Positions 38,625 to 48,908 of a DNA stretch of 64,000 nucleotides are shown one piece after another. The stretch covers positions 33,133,464 through 33,197,463 of the forward strand of contig OZ020490.1 in the NCBI GenBank assembly GCA_963971405.1, given 5' to 3'. Below the pieces are notes generated by a model. It was not told the origin of the DNA and did no database searches. It worked only from the letters and a program-made list of their open reading frames with translations. Origin of the DNA: Psococerastis gibbosa. Lineage: Eukaryota; Arthropoda; Insecta; Psocodea; Psocidae. Position 1 is the stretch's first letter. Every line of letters begins with the position of its first letter. The translations under genes and the position numbers were made by a program.

Positions 38625-38803
38625 CTATAAGTATAGTATTATAAACAGTTATTAATCTAGAATGCGGCGGGTCCTCAAAAGAGCAGGAAAACGACGAAGC
38701 CCCACGTTTGATGTAGCAACGCACGTCACTGTGTAGCGAAAAGAGAATAATGGTCTTCATCTGGATCATGATTAAAATAATTGTTTTCAAATATTTTTCT
38801 TAC

Positions 38804-38986
38804 CTTTGCTTCTCGCATAAAGAGCAGGCGTCCAATAGAGTCTACATGAGGATCTTTGACGCGGACGGTAAATGGTAGGCGATTTTCCTTGAAGGCTCGG
38901 AATCCCAATTGCAATTGGTCTCCAGATTTTGTCACAGGCACCATATTGCCAGCAAGCTCCACAAATTGAGGTTTTCCTTCAAGAAC
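38804..38986 (-). CDS. Ank2: Ankyrin exon: UPA domain, second part
   Basis: A 183-bp exon, exactly 61 codons, phase 0 at both ends. It begins VLEGKPQFVELAGNMVPVTK and holds the conserved core FKENRLPFTVRVKD, then GRLLFMREAK. KENRLPF is almost invariant in ankyrin UPA domains. The acceptor is a T-rich run ending AAAAG just above 38986. The donor is GTAAGA from 38803. Flanking introns are short (255 and 179 bp), unlike the 12.7- and 20.6-kb introns elsewhere in the gene. Confidence 0.95.
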
Positions 38987-39241
38987 CTTTTAAAAAGAAA
39001 TATTATAAAGTGTCACTGATTATAAAATGCAGATAGGGTTGCGAGAAAGGAAATAAACACCAGCAATGACAAGAAATTTGCCATAGCTTCTTATGTTATT
39101 TTTCTCGACAAAATAGTTGGCTCAGTTGTGTGTAGTAAATAGTACATATGGAAGTAGGCCCATCTGTATATCCCTTTGTCAAGCATTAATGCTATCAATT
39201 GCTCAATTAAGTATTGTAGTTACCATGTAAAATATTCTCAC

Positions 39242-39377
39242 CTCAACGTCTCGGCTTTTGGCTACTTCAGTGAAATGTTCCTGATGTTCGAGCGTTTTGT
39301 CTTCACGATCATCTGTCATGCAGAAGACGCGAAGCCTAGCTTCCTGCGGATCAACTCTCTTGGCAAAGACAACGAAC
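39242..39377 (-). CDS. Ank2: Ankyrin exon: UPA domain, first part
   Basis: A 136-bp exon: one base completing Lys, then 45 codons. It reads [20 protein letters not shown], then [15 protein letters not shown], and ends KSRDVE. In ankyrins this UPA stretch packs against the ZU5 domains to form the ZU5-ZU5-UPA supramodule. FCMTDD and DKTLE are family hallmarks. The acceptor is TTACCCAG above 39377; the donor is GTGAGA from 39241. It ends on a complete codon. Confidence 0.95.
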
Positions 39378-39593
39378 CTGGGTAAACAAATGAGAGGAAC
39401 AACATTAGAATTGCATTTATTGCTCATGCCGTAGATGTTTCGTTGTTTCGCTTAGTTAAGGAAACTTCTGCAACAATAGCGTCCATCTACTAGGAAGCTC
39501 AATTATTTATTGATCCTCTCTAACTAGACAAAGTATAGTATCGTTGTTTGTAGGGGGCTTTAAATAGTTTTCTTCTCTCATGGAAATGTTTTC

Positions 39594-39610
39594 ATTTGCA
39601 ACTTTGGTAT
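39594..39610. repeat. 17-bp target-site duplication, left copy
   Basis: ATTTGCAACTTTGGTAT, identical to 39931-39947, bracketing the H2B retrocopy. Its length and exactness fit LINE-type endonuclease insertion. Confidence 0.8.
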
Positions 39611-39930
39611 ACTCTTCATGAACAGCTTTGTCAATGACATTTTCGAGCGCATTGCTACCGAGGCTTTTCGTCTGGCCCCCTACAACAAACAGTCCACCAC
39701 TACCAGTCGGGAAATCCAGACTACTGTTCATCTCCCTGAGAGCCCAGTTGGCTGGCAAAACAGGCCGTCAGTGTCGGGACCAAATACACGAGTTCCAATT
39801 AGCTCACCATCAATAACGAGAGAAAATATTAATTTATATATAATAATATATATATATAATATAATATTAATTTATATATAATAATATATATATAATATAA
39901 TATTAATTTATATATAATAATAATTTTTGT
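39611..39930 (+). pseudogene. 5'-truncated histone H2B retropseudogene
   Basis: On the plus strand from 39618 the frame reads [20 protein letters not shown], then [16 protein letters not shown], the C-terminal histone-fold half of H2B. The first half of the protein is missing. After about 39735 the match to the GELAKHAVSEGTKAV region continues only with frameshifts and deletions. It recovers as TAC ACG AGT TCC AAT TAG, close to the YTSSK-stop end of H2B. An AT-rich tandem tail follows. An exact 17-bp direct repeat, ATTTGCAACTTTGGTAT, lies at 39594-39610 and again at 39931-39947, the target duplication expected of LINE-driven retroposition. It is not functional. An antisense frame at 39507-39758 is a shadow of it. 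Confidence 0.88.
39829..39926. repeat. AT-only tandem repeat
   Basis: About two and a half copies of a unit of roughly 40 bp made only of A and T (TTAATTTATATATAATAATA and variants). It forms the tail of the H2B retrocopy where a poly(A) would be expected. Confidence 0.75.
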
Positions 39931-39947
39931 ATTTGCAACTTTGGTAT
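39931..39947. repeat. 17-bp target-site duplication, right copy
   Basis: Exact copy of 39594-39610, directly after the AT-rich tail of the H2B retrocopy. Confidence 0.8.
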
Positions 39948-39988
39948 CTAAGTCTTCACTAACATTGTCGATATCAGCGATTGCTTAC

Positions 39989-40178
39989 TTTGCCATGAAC
40001 GGAACATGAATGGCTTCACGATAGAGATCGGTAGCCATTTTGGTAGCTTCACTGATGTTACGACAGTCCATAAGCCAGAATCTGGCCGAAACAGTGGTGG
40101 TAAAGGAGACGCAATCGTTGACGAAGGTAAGAGGTGTGGACCCAGTAACGTCTTCCCATTGGGCGCGCGATGTTCCGC
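39989..40178 (-). CDS. Ank2: Ankyrin exon: end of ZU5-C and start of UPA domain
   Basis: A 190-bp exon. It opens [14 protein letters not shown] and continues through [21 protein letters not shown] to [20 protein letters not shown], ending in VPFMAK. This is the join between ZU5-C and the UPA (UNC5-PIDD-ankyrin) domain and is close to vertebrate ankyrins residue by residue. The acceptor is TTGCAG just above 40178; the donor is GTAAGC from 39988. It starts in phase 2 and ends with AA, which takes G from the next exon to give the Lys of MAK. Only 611 bp separate it from the next exon, and that intron holds a histone H2B retrocopy. Confidence 0.95.
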
Positions 40179-40309
40179 CTGCAACCAAGGAGTCTTTTGA
40201 TAACGTAAATCCCGTTGTTAATCGATAAATGTATATAATTATCTACTAGGGTGACTCCCACCAATTGTCGGAAAGTGGTGTCCGACGGATCCCTTTCTTT
40301 TAGATTATT

Positions 40310-40990
40310 TTAAAGGGCTTATTATAACTCCGCCAAAGACTGTCCCAAGCCCTTTTGAGAAAGAAGGGGGAGGTAGTGGAGGCGGTGGCGCGGAACCCAA
40401 GTGGCGAGGGGTCCCTTATTAAATACCAAAAACGCCGAAAAAGCTACCGGAACGAGGCCTTTAAATAAGTACAAGCCGAATGCTAATGGCTCCAACGGCA
40501 GAAGATGGTGCCTAGTAATACCACAACGGCGGAGGAGGCAGATGAGCAAGGAGCCAGCCACTCCTCTGCCTTGGAGTGGAGGGTATTGACCCAAAGGCTA
40601 AGGGAGGGCCCTAACGGAAAATCCCAGCGTAGGCAGAGCGCTGAGAGGAAAACCATCTCCCCACTGTCGCTAGGTCAATCTCCTGCACAGTGGTACTAGT
40701 GATTCAAAACAATAAAGGAAACCTTAAAGGGCTTATTATGGCGTGCTTTAGTGGCTACGTTAAATCTCGCTACGACCACGGTTTCAATGATATTTTGGAT
40801 TGGGAATGTCTCCTCTGCTTCCAAGGGGAAGGAAGTACCTATTATCTATTGAGCTGCACTGACATTGAAGTAGAAAACCGAACTACGAGACAGAAAGAAA
40901 TGGCTCAGCTCTACTATACGGCACGGCGTCAAATGGCCTACCAGCCAAGTACGGGCGTTGGCTGAAGAAGAAGAAGAAGAAGAAGAAGAA
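40310..40990 (+). mobile_element. Unclassified retroposon 3' region with GAA tail
   Basis: GC-richer than its surroundings. The phrase AAAGGGCTTATTAT occurs at 40313 and 40727. It ends ACGGGCGTTGGCT then (GAA)n, as expected for a LINE or SINE 3' end with a microsatellite tail. Overlapping short frames on both strands do not resemble a known protein. Confidence 0.5.
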
Positions 40991-41146
40991 TGATTTCTTT
41001 TACATTAATGGTAACGTTTCTCCATGAATTTCTGATTTCTCAATGAACTACTACACGTTTTCTATGACAACCCCCCCCCCGGCTACAAACAAAAATAGAC
41101 CAGCTGTGCTATGCTTACCATTGACACAATGTAACATGAGCGTGAC

Positions 41147-41324
41147 CAAGACCGTAGCTAGGATTTTCTTTCTGGGGGGGGGGTTCAGAAAATTCATTGG
41201 ATATCACACAGTAGTTGTTATTATTCCACCCATAATCATATTCTATCTAGTGTCAAGCCATATCATTTCGGGGGGGGGGGGGGGGTTTAACCCCCATGAA
41301 CCCCCCTCCCTGGTTGCGGCCTTG
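41147..41324. mobile_element. G-run MITE with 10-bp direct flanks
   Basis: 178 bp, CAAGACCGTAGCTAGGATTT and, reversed, CAAGGCCGCAACCAGGGAGG. The identical TGAGCGTGAC directly abuts both ends (41137-41146 and 41325-41334). G runs lie inside both halves. Confidence 0.8.
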
Positions 41325-41897
41325 TGAGCGTGACTTAATCAAGTTCGGATAGTAGTCAAACAAATAGGCCTACCTCAATCTTCCCCTTTTGTTTGGTAGC
41401 ATCAGACGCAGAATCCGTTGGTTTCCACTTTCTGTAGATCTACCGACATATGGTTGAAGATTCCCTATTTAATTTGCTAATGTTGTTGAGCGACTAGAAG
41501 TTGACAGTGCTTAAGTATATATTGTATTAATAATATTAGCTTATTCAGCAATTTAATGGCTGTATATACCATATAATAATAATGTACGTAATAAAAATTA
41601 AAAAACCATGCAGTGTTGTCTGCGTCTACAGACCAATTACCGTTTCAAAAGGTTTTCCAGTTATATAAGCACTGCCAACTTGTGGTGTTTTTTAAGCTAA
41701 TTTCAATAAACTATTTGCATTATTTAAACAAAAATATGGATATTAATAAAAATCTATAGCCCAAATATATACTACAATATTTTTTATATTTTTTCTTGTT
41801 TACAAAAATTTTGGTAATCTTCCTAACAAACTAGATCCATCCGAAGGGCATGCGAATTTAGAGTTCCCTGATAGTCTCTTAATTAATATATTTTTTT

Positions 41898-42281
41898 TAA
41901 AGAGAAAATTAGCACCCCAAAATTTGTTACTATTATTGACTTTTTATTTTTTATTCAATTAAAAAAGAAATTAATTAATTATTTTGGCTCATGTAAGTTG
42001 TAGAAGACTACTGAATGCATCATATAATAGGAAAGATAAAATTTTTGGTACCTTAGTTCTTTTACAAAACCCATTGGGGACTAAAACTTCGTGTAAAGAA
42101 TTTTAGGCAAAAATACAAAACCGAAAAGAAAAAATACCCATCAATAAAATTACATGATGGACGAAGCAGTCTTCTACAACTTAAATGAGCCAAATTTTTA
42201 ATAACTTGCTGAGTTAATGAAAATAAAAATAAAAAGTATTTTATTTTGGGGTGCCAATTTTCTATGTAGCGTGTCCTCTTA
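41898..42281. mobile_element. 380-bp MITE, copy 2
   Basis: Same order of blocks as 30246-30625 (AAATTAGCACCCCAAAA; GGCTCATGTAAGTTGTAGAA; GGGGTGCCAATTTTCTATGT), clearly diverged from it. Confidence 0.78.
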
Positions 42282-42751
42282 AGTAAGTCTCTTAAATTGT
42301 ATTGTATTACCGTACAGAGTTGCCAGCAAATAGTAAATTGAAGTTAAAACTTACAACTACAATCACCTGTTAAATACCTACTTAGGTCTCCTGAAATAAC
42401 TTGTAAGTGCATAATAATATTTAATCATATAGCATACCCAAGCATCGACTACGTACGTACAAGCATCACGAGTCATTCGCTCTATGGTAACAAACATAGG
42501 CTACATACCAACTGAAATCAATCAACATCCCATCTAATGTAAAGCTGCTACCATCCTGGCAGAAAAAAAAATCAAATTCAGTGGCCCTTTTAGCGAAAAT
42601 AATAAAGAGAAAAACGGACACTCGGCGGTCTGCTTTTGTAAAAAATCCAATTTAACAAGAAATATTCATTTTTGAGGTACAATCGATATCACATACCATG
42701 CGTTAAAAGAAATGTGTCCTCTAATTTTTAATATGGTCATTTTTAACTGAT

Positions 42752-42899
42752 ATTAGAGGATATAGAAAAAACTGCACTTGAGGGGAATTCAAATCCATGA
42801 TCTACGCCTAGCGGTGGCACCGTCTAAACCACTGGACCCTAAGCCCTAGATTGTGGGTTCGAATCCCGCCATGTCCAGTTTTTTCTATATCCTCTAATT
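42752..42899. mobile_element. Inverted-repeat element with tRNA-like core
   Basis: Inverted ATTAGAGGATATAGAAAAAA arms. Between them lie a reversed box B-like segment (GGGGAATTCAAATCC) and a forward one (GGGTTCGAATCCC), so both arms look tRNA-derived. A partial third copy is at about 31740-31830. Confidence 0.6.
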
Positions 42900-43244
42900 T
42901 CGGTTGTAACGAGGAGGTTGCCTCTTCAACCAGTGTCAGTGTTATATTGTATATACCATATAATAGGCCTACTGCAATAAAATGGTCGCTTTACGCAGTC
43001 TGAGGCCATTTCAAGCTCTGAAAATGCCCCATTACATGTTTTGTGTGTAAGATGACTATTGTTCGCGTAATAATTGCATAGTATCCCTCAGTCAATTTAG
43101 AGTGATTTTTCTGCTGTGACGTATGACGCAACGCAAAGCAACTTAATGTAAGAAGGGTACCACTGAATCTGATGCAAGAAAGCATAAGAGGTGAGGGCAG
43201 GGCATTCAAGACTATATTCTCATTAATTTCTTTCCTGTTTAGTA

Positions 43245-43282
43245 GGTCTATAATAATATAATAATATAATAATATAATAAGA
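43245..43282. repeat. ATAAT microsatellite
   Basis: (AATAT)n-like AT-only tract. Confidence 0.85.
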
Positions 43283-44117
43283 TGTATAATTTAAAATGTA
43301 AGTTATGTAAGATATTTAACACTTCGTGGAAAGAAATTCATGGAGTAAGCAAAAATATGAAGCAGATTCGTTTCAGAAAAGACCCCTTTGGTTATAGAAT
43401 CTTAATTTTTGTAAGGTTGAAAATATGCTAGGCTACGGTATATTAAATCACCTCGCGATTTTCACCTAGAAAACTAAAATAGGCAATTTTTTATCTATTT
43501 GACGATTAAGTCAATTATATATTAGGTTGAAACAGCTTTATGTAATTATTAAGCCATTAAATAAGAAATTAGCCTAAATTTACCAAATATAAATTAATAT
43601 AGTAACCTACATTAGGCGTTAGGTACTAAGTTATGGTCCCCATTTCTTAAAATTTTCTTAGCAGGCCTGTCATCAAAATATTAATTATTCTTATCGGTCA
43701 ATAAATTTAGAAATTACAAATTACGTTTGTTTATTGAAAATCATAGCAACACTAAGCTATCTCTTTAATATGTTTTTTGCATAATTTCTTTAAGATTTTT
43801 CACATTACCCTACTGTTCGCCCGACCATTGAATATTATGGACAAAACATTATTGTTACGTATAATATTCAATAGTTGAGTGAACCAAAATTACTTAGCCT
43901 ACAATTAATTGATTTTTTGAATTCTTATATCATAGTATTGTACTTCCCCCCCATTACAATATTACGTTCGGCGTAGCTGTTTAAGAGACAAACAAAATCC
44001 CTCGAGACGTTCTTTGTACAAAGTCAAGTCTCAAATAATATATCAATCATTGTAGACCCATAAATGAGAGTAGTAGATGAAATGTTCCTCTGCACTTTAA
44101 TGCATATACAATGGTGT

Positions 44118-44226
44118 TAGCCGACACTAACACCGTTTGGCCACAGTTTTCGAAGGTGTGGACCTAACTTATCCTAGCAACTTTTTACACCTTTGAAAAC
44201 TGTGGCCAAACTGGTAGTGTCGGCTA
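44118..44226. mobile_element. Small foldback (109 bp)
   Basis: TAGCCGACACTAACACCGTTTGGCCACAG-type left arm, complementary (with a few mismatches) to CTGTGGCCAAACTGGTAGTG and TCGGCTA on the right. Sequence written is split; arms are about 45 bp. Confidence 0.75.
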
Positions 44227-44618
44227 CATACTATAGATTAAAATGTATAGGGGACATTTCTCCGATTTCTACTGCTCCTTTATGGCTCTATGATCGATAG
44301 TTTATGAAAAAGTGGACTTTGTACCAAAAAACGTGTTCCAGGGCTGTCCAATTTGTTCATAGCATTTAGTTGGTTAAATTTTATATCAGTAGAAGCTATC
44401 TTCAAAGCAATTAATGTATCGTACTTATGTTAAGGGAATTAAAAATATTGTATTTATCGAGTTATCGAGTTAAACGTGATAATATATCCAAGTTACTACA
44501 CATCGTGAGTGGACCTAGCGGCTTGTGAATGTTCTATAATAGCTCAAATCTTACTATAATACCCTAAACCCGCAATAGCCGCTTTATCAAAATACGACGA
44601 AATACAGGAAAAAATAAC

Positions 44619-45180
44619 TCATTGTTAAAATTTACTTCGTATAGTCTTACAATAAAATTAAATTAAAAACACAACCGGTTTCGGCTCACGCCATCGTCAA
44701 GTGCGATTGAAAAAAGGTTAACAAAAGGTATGCAAGCTAAAACAAAATAAAATAAAACTCATTGTCAGGATAATACACAGCATCGCATAAAGTAAATAAT
44801 TTAAATTGAACAATTAAACATTAACCAATGGAAGCGCCAACAAGGGGGAACTACTTAAAAAGGTTATGTTGAGATGTTGAGAGGTTGAGATTAGGGAAGC
44901 TGTGGTTAAAAACAAAACGTTACTTAATGACATAACCTTTTTAAGTAGTTCCCCCTTGTTGGCGCTTCCATTGGTTAATGTTTAATTGTTCAATTTAAAT
45001 TATTTACTTTATGCGATGCTGTGTATTATCCTGACAATGAGTTTTCTTTTATTTTGTTTTAGCTTGCATACCTTTTGTTTACCTTTTTTCAATCGCACTT
45101 GACGATGGCGTGAGCCGAAACCGGTTGTGTTTTTAATTTAATTTTATTGTAAGACTATACGAAGTAAATTTTAACAATGA
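44619..45180. mobile_element. Long foldback, 250-bp arms about 99% identical
   Basis: Left arm 44619-44868 and right arm 44931-45180 are reverse complements with only two mismatches seen (GGTTAAC/GGTAAAC and AAATAAAA/AAAGAAAA). A 62-bp loop lies between. Each arm starts TCATTGTTAAAATTTACTTC and includes AACCGGTTTCGGCTCACGCC. No coding frame. Its intact symmetry indicates recent insertion or conversion. Confidence 0.9.
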
Positions 45181-46695
45181 CAGCAAGTTTTACAAAGTTA
45201 CTAAGGAGACTATTATGTTTAGGAAAAAATAAGATTACAAAAAAATACTTCACCGTTTCTTCTATAAATATAATTAATGAATAAAATAAATAAATACAGT
45301 CCAATCTCCACAATAACTAGTTTAACCAATTCTGAAGTGCTATAGTGCTATAGCTATAGTAACGCTGGTTATTTTACAACCCCGTTTCCACGAGTATTAA
45401 CTCGACTTAACACACTTAACTAGTGATAACTCGATAACATCAACATTGTGAATTCCCTTAGTAATAAATTAATGTATATATAATAAAGCATGATCCAGTT
45501 TCACATTAAGTACTGTTTAATCTGTGAACTGGTAAGCGTGCATTAGTTGTTAAAAATTTGTTGAAAATTATATAAATATTTGAAGTGCAGTGCTGTACTG
45601 CATAAGAAGCATGCCTATATTAAGCTGCGACTGTTATAATAATGTAAATAGTTTTCATTTCAAAAATATATTTCTTTTTTTATATTAATTTTAAGACCAT
45701 GTCTATTTATAGAGCAATTCGTTCGTTAGTTCGTTTTAACCATCCGCAAATTTGACTTTATTGAATTTTAATTAACTGATTTTGAGGTAATTGGCAAAAT
45801 TGATAGGCAACGGATGTTAAATAATGTAGTAGCCTACCTACTGTTGTAATTTCTTTCAAAATTTGCGTTACCATAATAAAAATGCTAAGACCGAATTTCT
45901 ATATGGAGGATATTTAGTAAATGTCGACCCAGTTCACAAATCATAATAAAATATATGCTTGGAGACTTACGGTATATTATTTGACAATTTTAATAACACA
46001 CCTATTATCAAATACTTTCAATAATTTTACTACCACATGGTACGTGTGTATATAGTAATTTTCATAGTCTCTAAAACCTGGGTTGGCTTTGTATAATTAC
46101 TTGATCTTGATATCTAAGCATAGTAATATATTTTCCCGTGATTTCATTTGTAATAATATTTTGTATTTGTTTTTGTTTTTCAACAATTACAAGCAAAAAA
46201 TTTGTCAAATGGCAAATGGCATGGCATTATGCGTTGCTGGGTATTACTAAACAAAAATTAATTAAATTAAATTAAAGAAGGACAAACGGAAATATAATAA
46301 GAAGGGTAAAAACTGTTAGGGATGTGTACAGAACATAGCAGTGTGACGTCAATTATCATTTATGAATGAATTATTTGTTCATAACGCCAATGAAATTTTT
46401 TTTAATAGAAATTAATATACTACTCTTGAAATGCAGTAAATTCAATTTTTAATTTTTCCCCATACTATTATCCAAATTTTCAGCCATGTTAAAAATAAAG
46501 TCAGGGACACCAAATTTCTATCACGGAGCTGATTAAATGTCCATAAGATAAGCATTGACGTGATGCTTTTCATTGGGTGTGGGTAACTTATTCGGGGTAG
46601 TTAGTCAGTTCTAATGGAAGGTTCGCCATCTTAAGGGTGTCTAACTAATTAATGGGTTTTAAGATGTGCAATTTGGTGCCCCCTACGCTCTAGAG

Positions 46696-47003
46696 CAGGG
46701 GTTCCCAAACTGTGGTCCACAGACATATATCAGGTGGTCCACGGACCAAAGTAAGAAATAAGAAGATAAAACAGCTAACATATTGGACATTTGATGTAAA
46801 ATACAGTAAGTCTTGGTACTGAACTATAAAATCCAACCGATACCAGTCCTAAACATTTAACCAAAATATATTAGCATATGCAATTATTGTAGGTACTAAA
46901 CATGCTAGAATTTGACGATTTTCCTGTCACAGCCATGGTGGTCCACGGAAAATCAAAAAAATAATCTAGTGGTCCATGGACAAAAAAATATTAGGAACCC
47001 CTG
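46696..47003. mobile_element. hAT MITE with perfect 8-bp duplication
   Basis: 308 bp, CAGGGGTTCCCAAACTGTGG to TATTAGGAACCCCTG, with GGTCCA-rich sub-termini, flanked by CTCTAGAG at 46688-46695 and 47004-47011. Confidence 0.88.
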
Positions 47004-47627
47004 CTCTAGAGGGTTCGTAGCCTGCGCCATATTTTTAAGCACTGACCGTATTCCTTGGCCACCCTGGACCAATTAATAATAAAATAATTTTTCACTATCA
47101 TTGCTAAATTTGTGGCATGTTTCCTAGTCAAAATGTTTAATTTTTTTTTTTAATTTTTGACGATGACGATTTTGAATCACCTGCATTATTATCACATTAT
47201 TTATTATCACATTATATTTTATAGTTTTAAAATAAATACACAGGTTTTGTGCAATGTTGTATAGTGACCGATAAGTTTAGAAGGAAGTCAATTCAGCCAG
47301 ATTAGACCATTTATAATGAACTTCGTTGGGGCATGAGGTCTCCATGGTGAGGTGAACTGCATATACGGTACTTTGTCGGTAGTTTTGTAGAATCTGCCCT
47401 AAATTTTTAATAACTTGCATAATAAATTATATGAAACATAAAAATATATGACTGATTTTGTGGTGGTCGAGTATGTCTATGGTCTACCTACATTCTCTAT
47501 AATCATTTTAAACCAATTGTAGACAAAAATATTCCAAATGTTTAAATTACTTGAAAAACACAACCTAATAATTAAAAATGTGATAAAATATTTTAATGCA
47601 TAGATTAAGTATTTATTGACTAGATAT

Positions 47628-47924
47628 TAGGGCTCTATATTAGACAGGTATTGTCATCCGCCATTTTTTATCCATTATAAGTCTGGTGTATAAGCCAAGC
47701 ATTGGGCGTTTACCTGTTCATTATTAGAAATTTATCGTTGTTTATTTATTTTTTATATAAAAAACGTTCTACCAATTAGGGAAGTGTTTCATAAAAAATA
47801 CTAAACTAGTTTTCGTTTTTTTCAATCTTTTACTTTTCTTAAAAATAATTACAATACCTACTTAGCATATAGGAAATATGGGATAAAAAATGGCGGATGA
47901 CAATACCCGGGTATATAGTGCCTT
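47628..47924. mobile_element. Mutator-like MITE, copy 2
   Basis: Same family as 25105-25384, 297 bp, with its own perfect 9-bp duplication ACTAGATAT at 47619-47627 and 47925-47933. Confidence 0.82.
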
Positions 47925-48522
47925 ACTAGATATTAAATTAATCAAGAAATAAAAACATAATTAATTGGTGTGATCCTGGGGTGAGAAATGTTTACAGCCA
48001 GCATCCTCTTTAAACTCCATATTCATGACTTGTAAATTTTGGGGAGGATTATTTTTTAACGTTTTTTAATTTTTAACAGAATTTATAAAATATTTATAGC
48101 CTAATTTAAATGTCGCCCAAAGACGTAAATCGAAAATGAATTGCTTCAAACACTTCAATGGAGAAGAAAATTAGTGTAATATAGATATTATTATAATTAG
48201 GTCCATTCCACTTGACGTCATACATGCCATGGTCCATAGAAAATTGGCGATAGATTTTGGAAATACCTTTAAGTGATCTTTTCCGAAACACACCTGACGT
48301 AGCCAGCCGGAGAGAACACAACATTCAGCATTATTAACTATTCGGAAAAATGTTCCCCTTAGCAGCAAACGTGGGATCCTTTTGAGAATATTCATATAGA
48401 AACAAACTACAACTGATGAACAGCACTATCTATCGGCACTTTCAAAAGTTAGAGCGAAACAAGCTTTTGAAGTAGGCCGGCAGAGCGCAGCACTAGTAAC
48501 AACTTTAGTATATGCCGGAGAT

Positions 48523-48908
48523 AGGTGCCCATTCCATTGACCGGCTAGGGCTATTTCCAAAAACGGTGACGTGGTAGCAGACATTCTAGACTTAGGTGGC
48601 GTCTCCACCGACCTCGCATTGCAGAATTGACGGAAATGTTTATTTTCCTCTATGCCATAGTTAAAATTGATCAATGATCATACAGTAAAATCACAAACAA
48701 ACAAACTAAAATAAAAAAATGGCGTCATGGGATATGTTAAGTACAAACATTTTAATAGATTTCTATAAAAAGAAAAATTCTAATTTCCGTCAATGTCATT
48801 TGTATTCTGCAATGCGAGATCGGTGGAAACGCAACCTAAGTCTTGAATGTCTGCTACCACGTCACTGTTTTTGGAAATAGCCCTAGCCGGTCCATGGAAT
48901 GGGCGCCT
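48523..48908. mobile_element. 386-bp MITE with long inverted repeats, copy 2
   Basis: Same family and same length as 14853-15238, flanked by TA on each side. Relative to copy 1 the central segment (TTGACGGAAAT and the AT-rich core) is in the opposite orientation. Confidence 0.85.

Larger units (their letters stand above)
39378..39988 (-). other. Ankyrin intron with H2B retrocopy
   Basis: A 611-bp intron in the UPA region, nearly half occupied by a retroposed histone H2B fragment and its AT-rich tail (39611-39930). Confidence 0.8.

Noticed and set aside
39507-39758. Minus-strand 83-codon frame as an extra ankyrin exon
   Set aside because: It is antisense to the H2B retrocopy and would break the direct phase match between the flanking ankyrin exons.
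40322-40965. Overlapping open frames on both strands as genes
   Set aside because: No protein resemblance, frames overlap on both strands, and the stretch ends like a retroposon with a (GAA)n tail.
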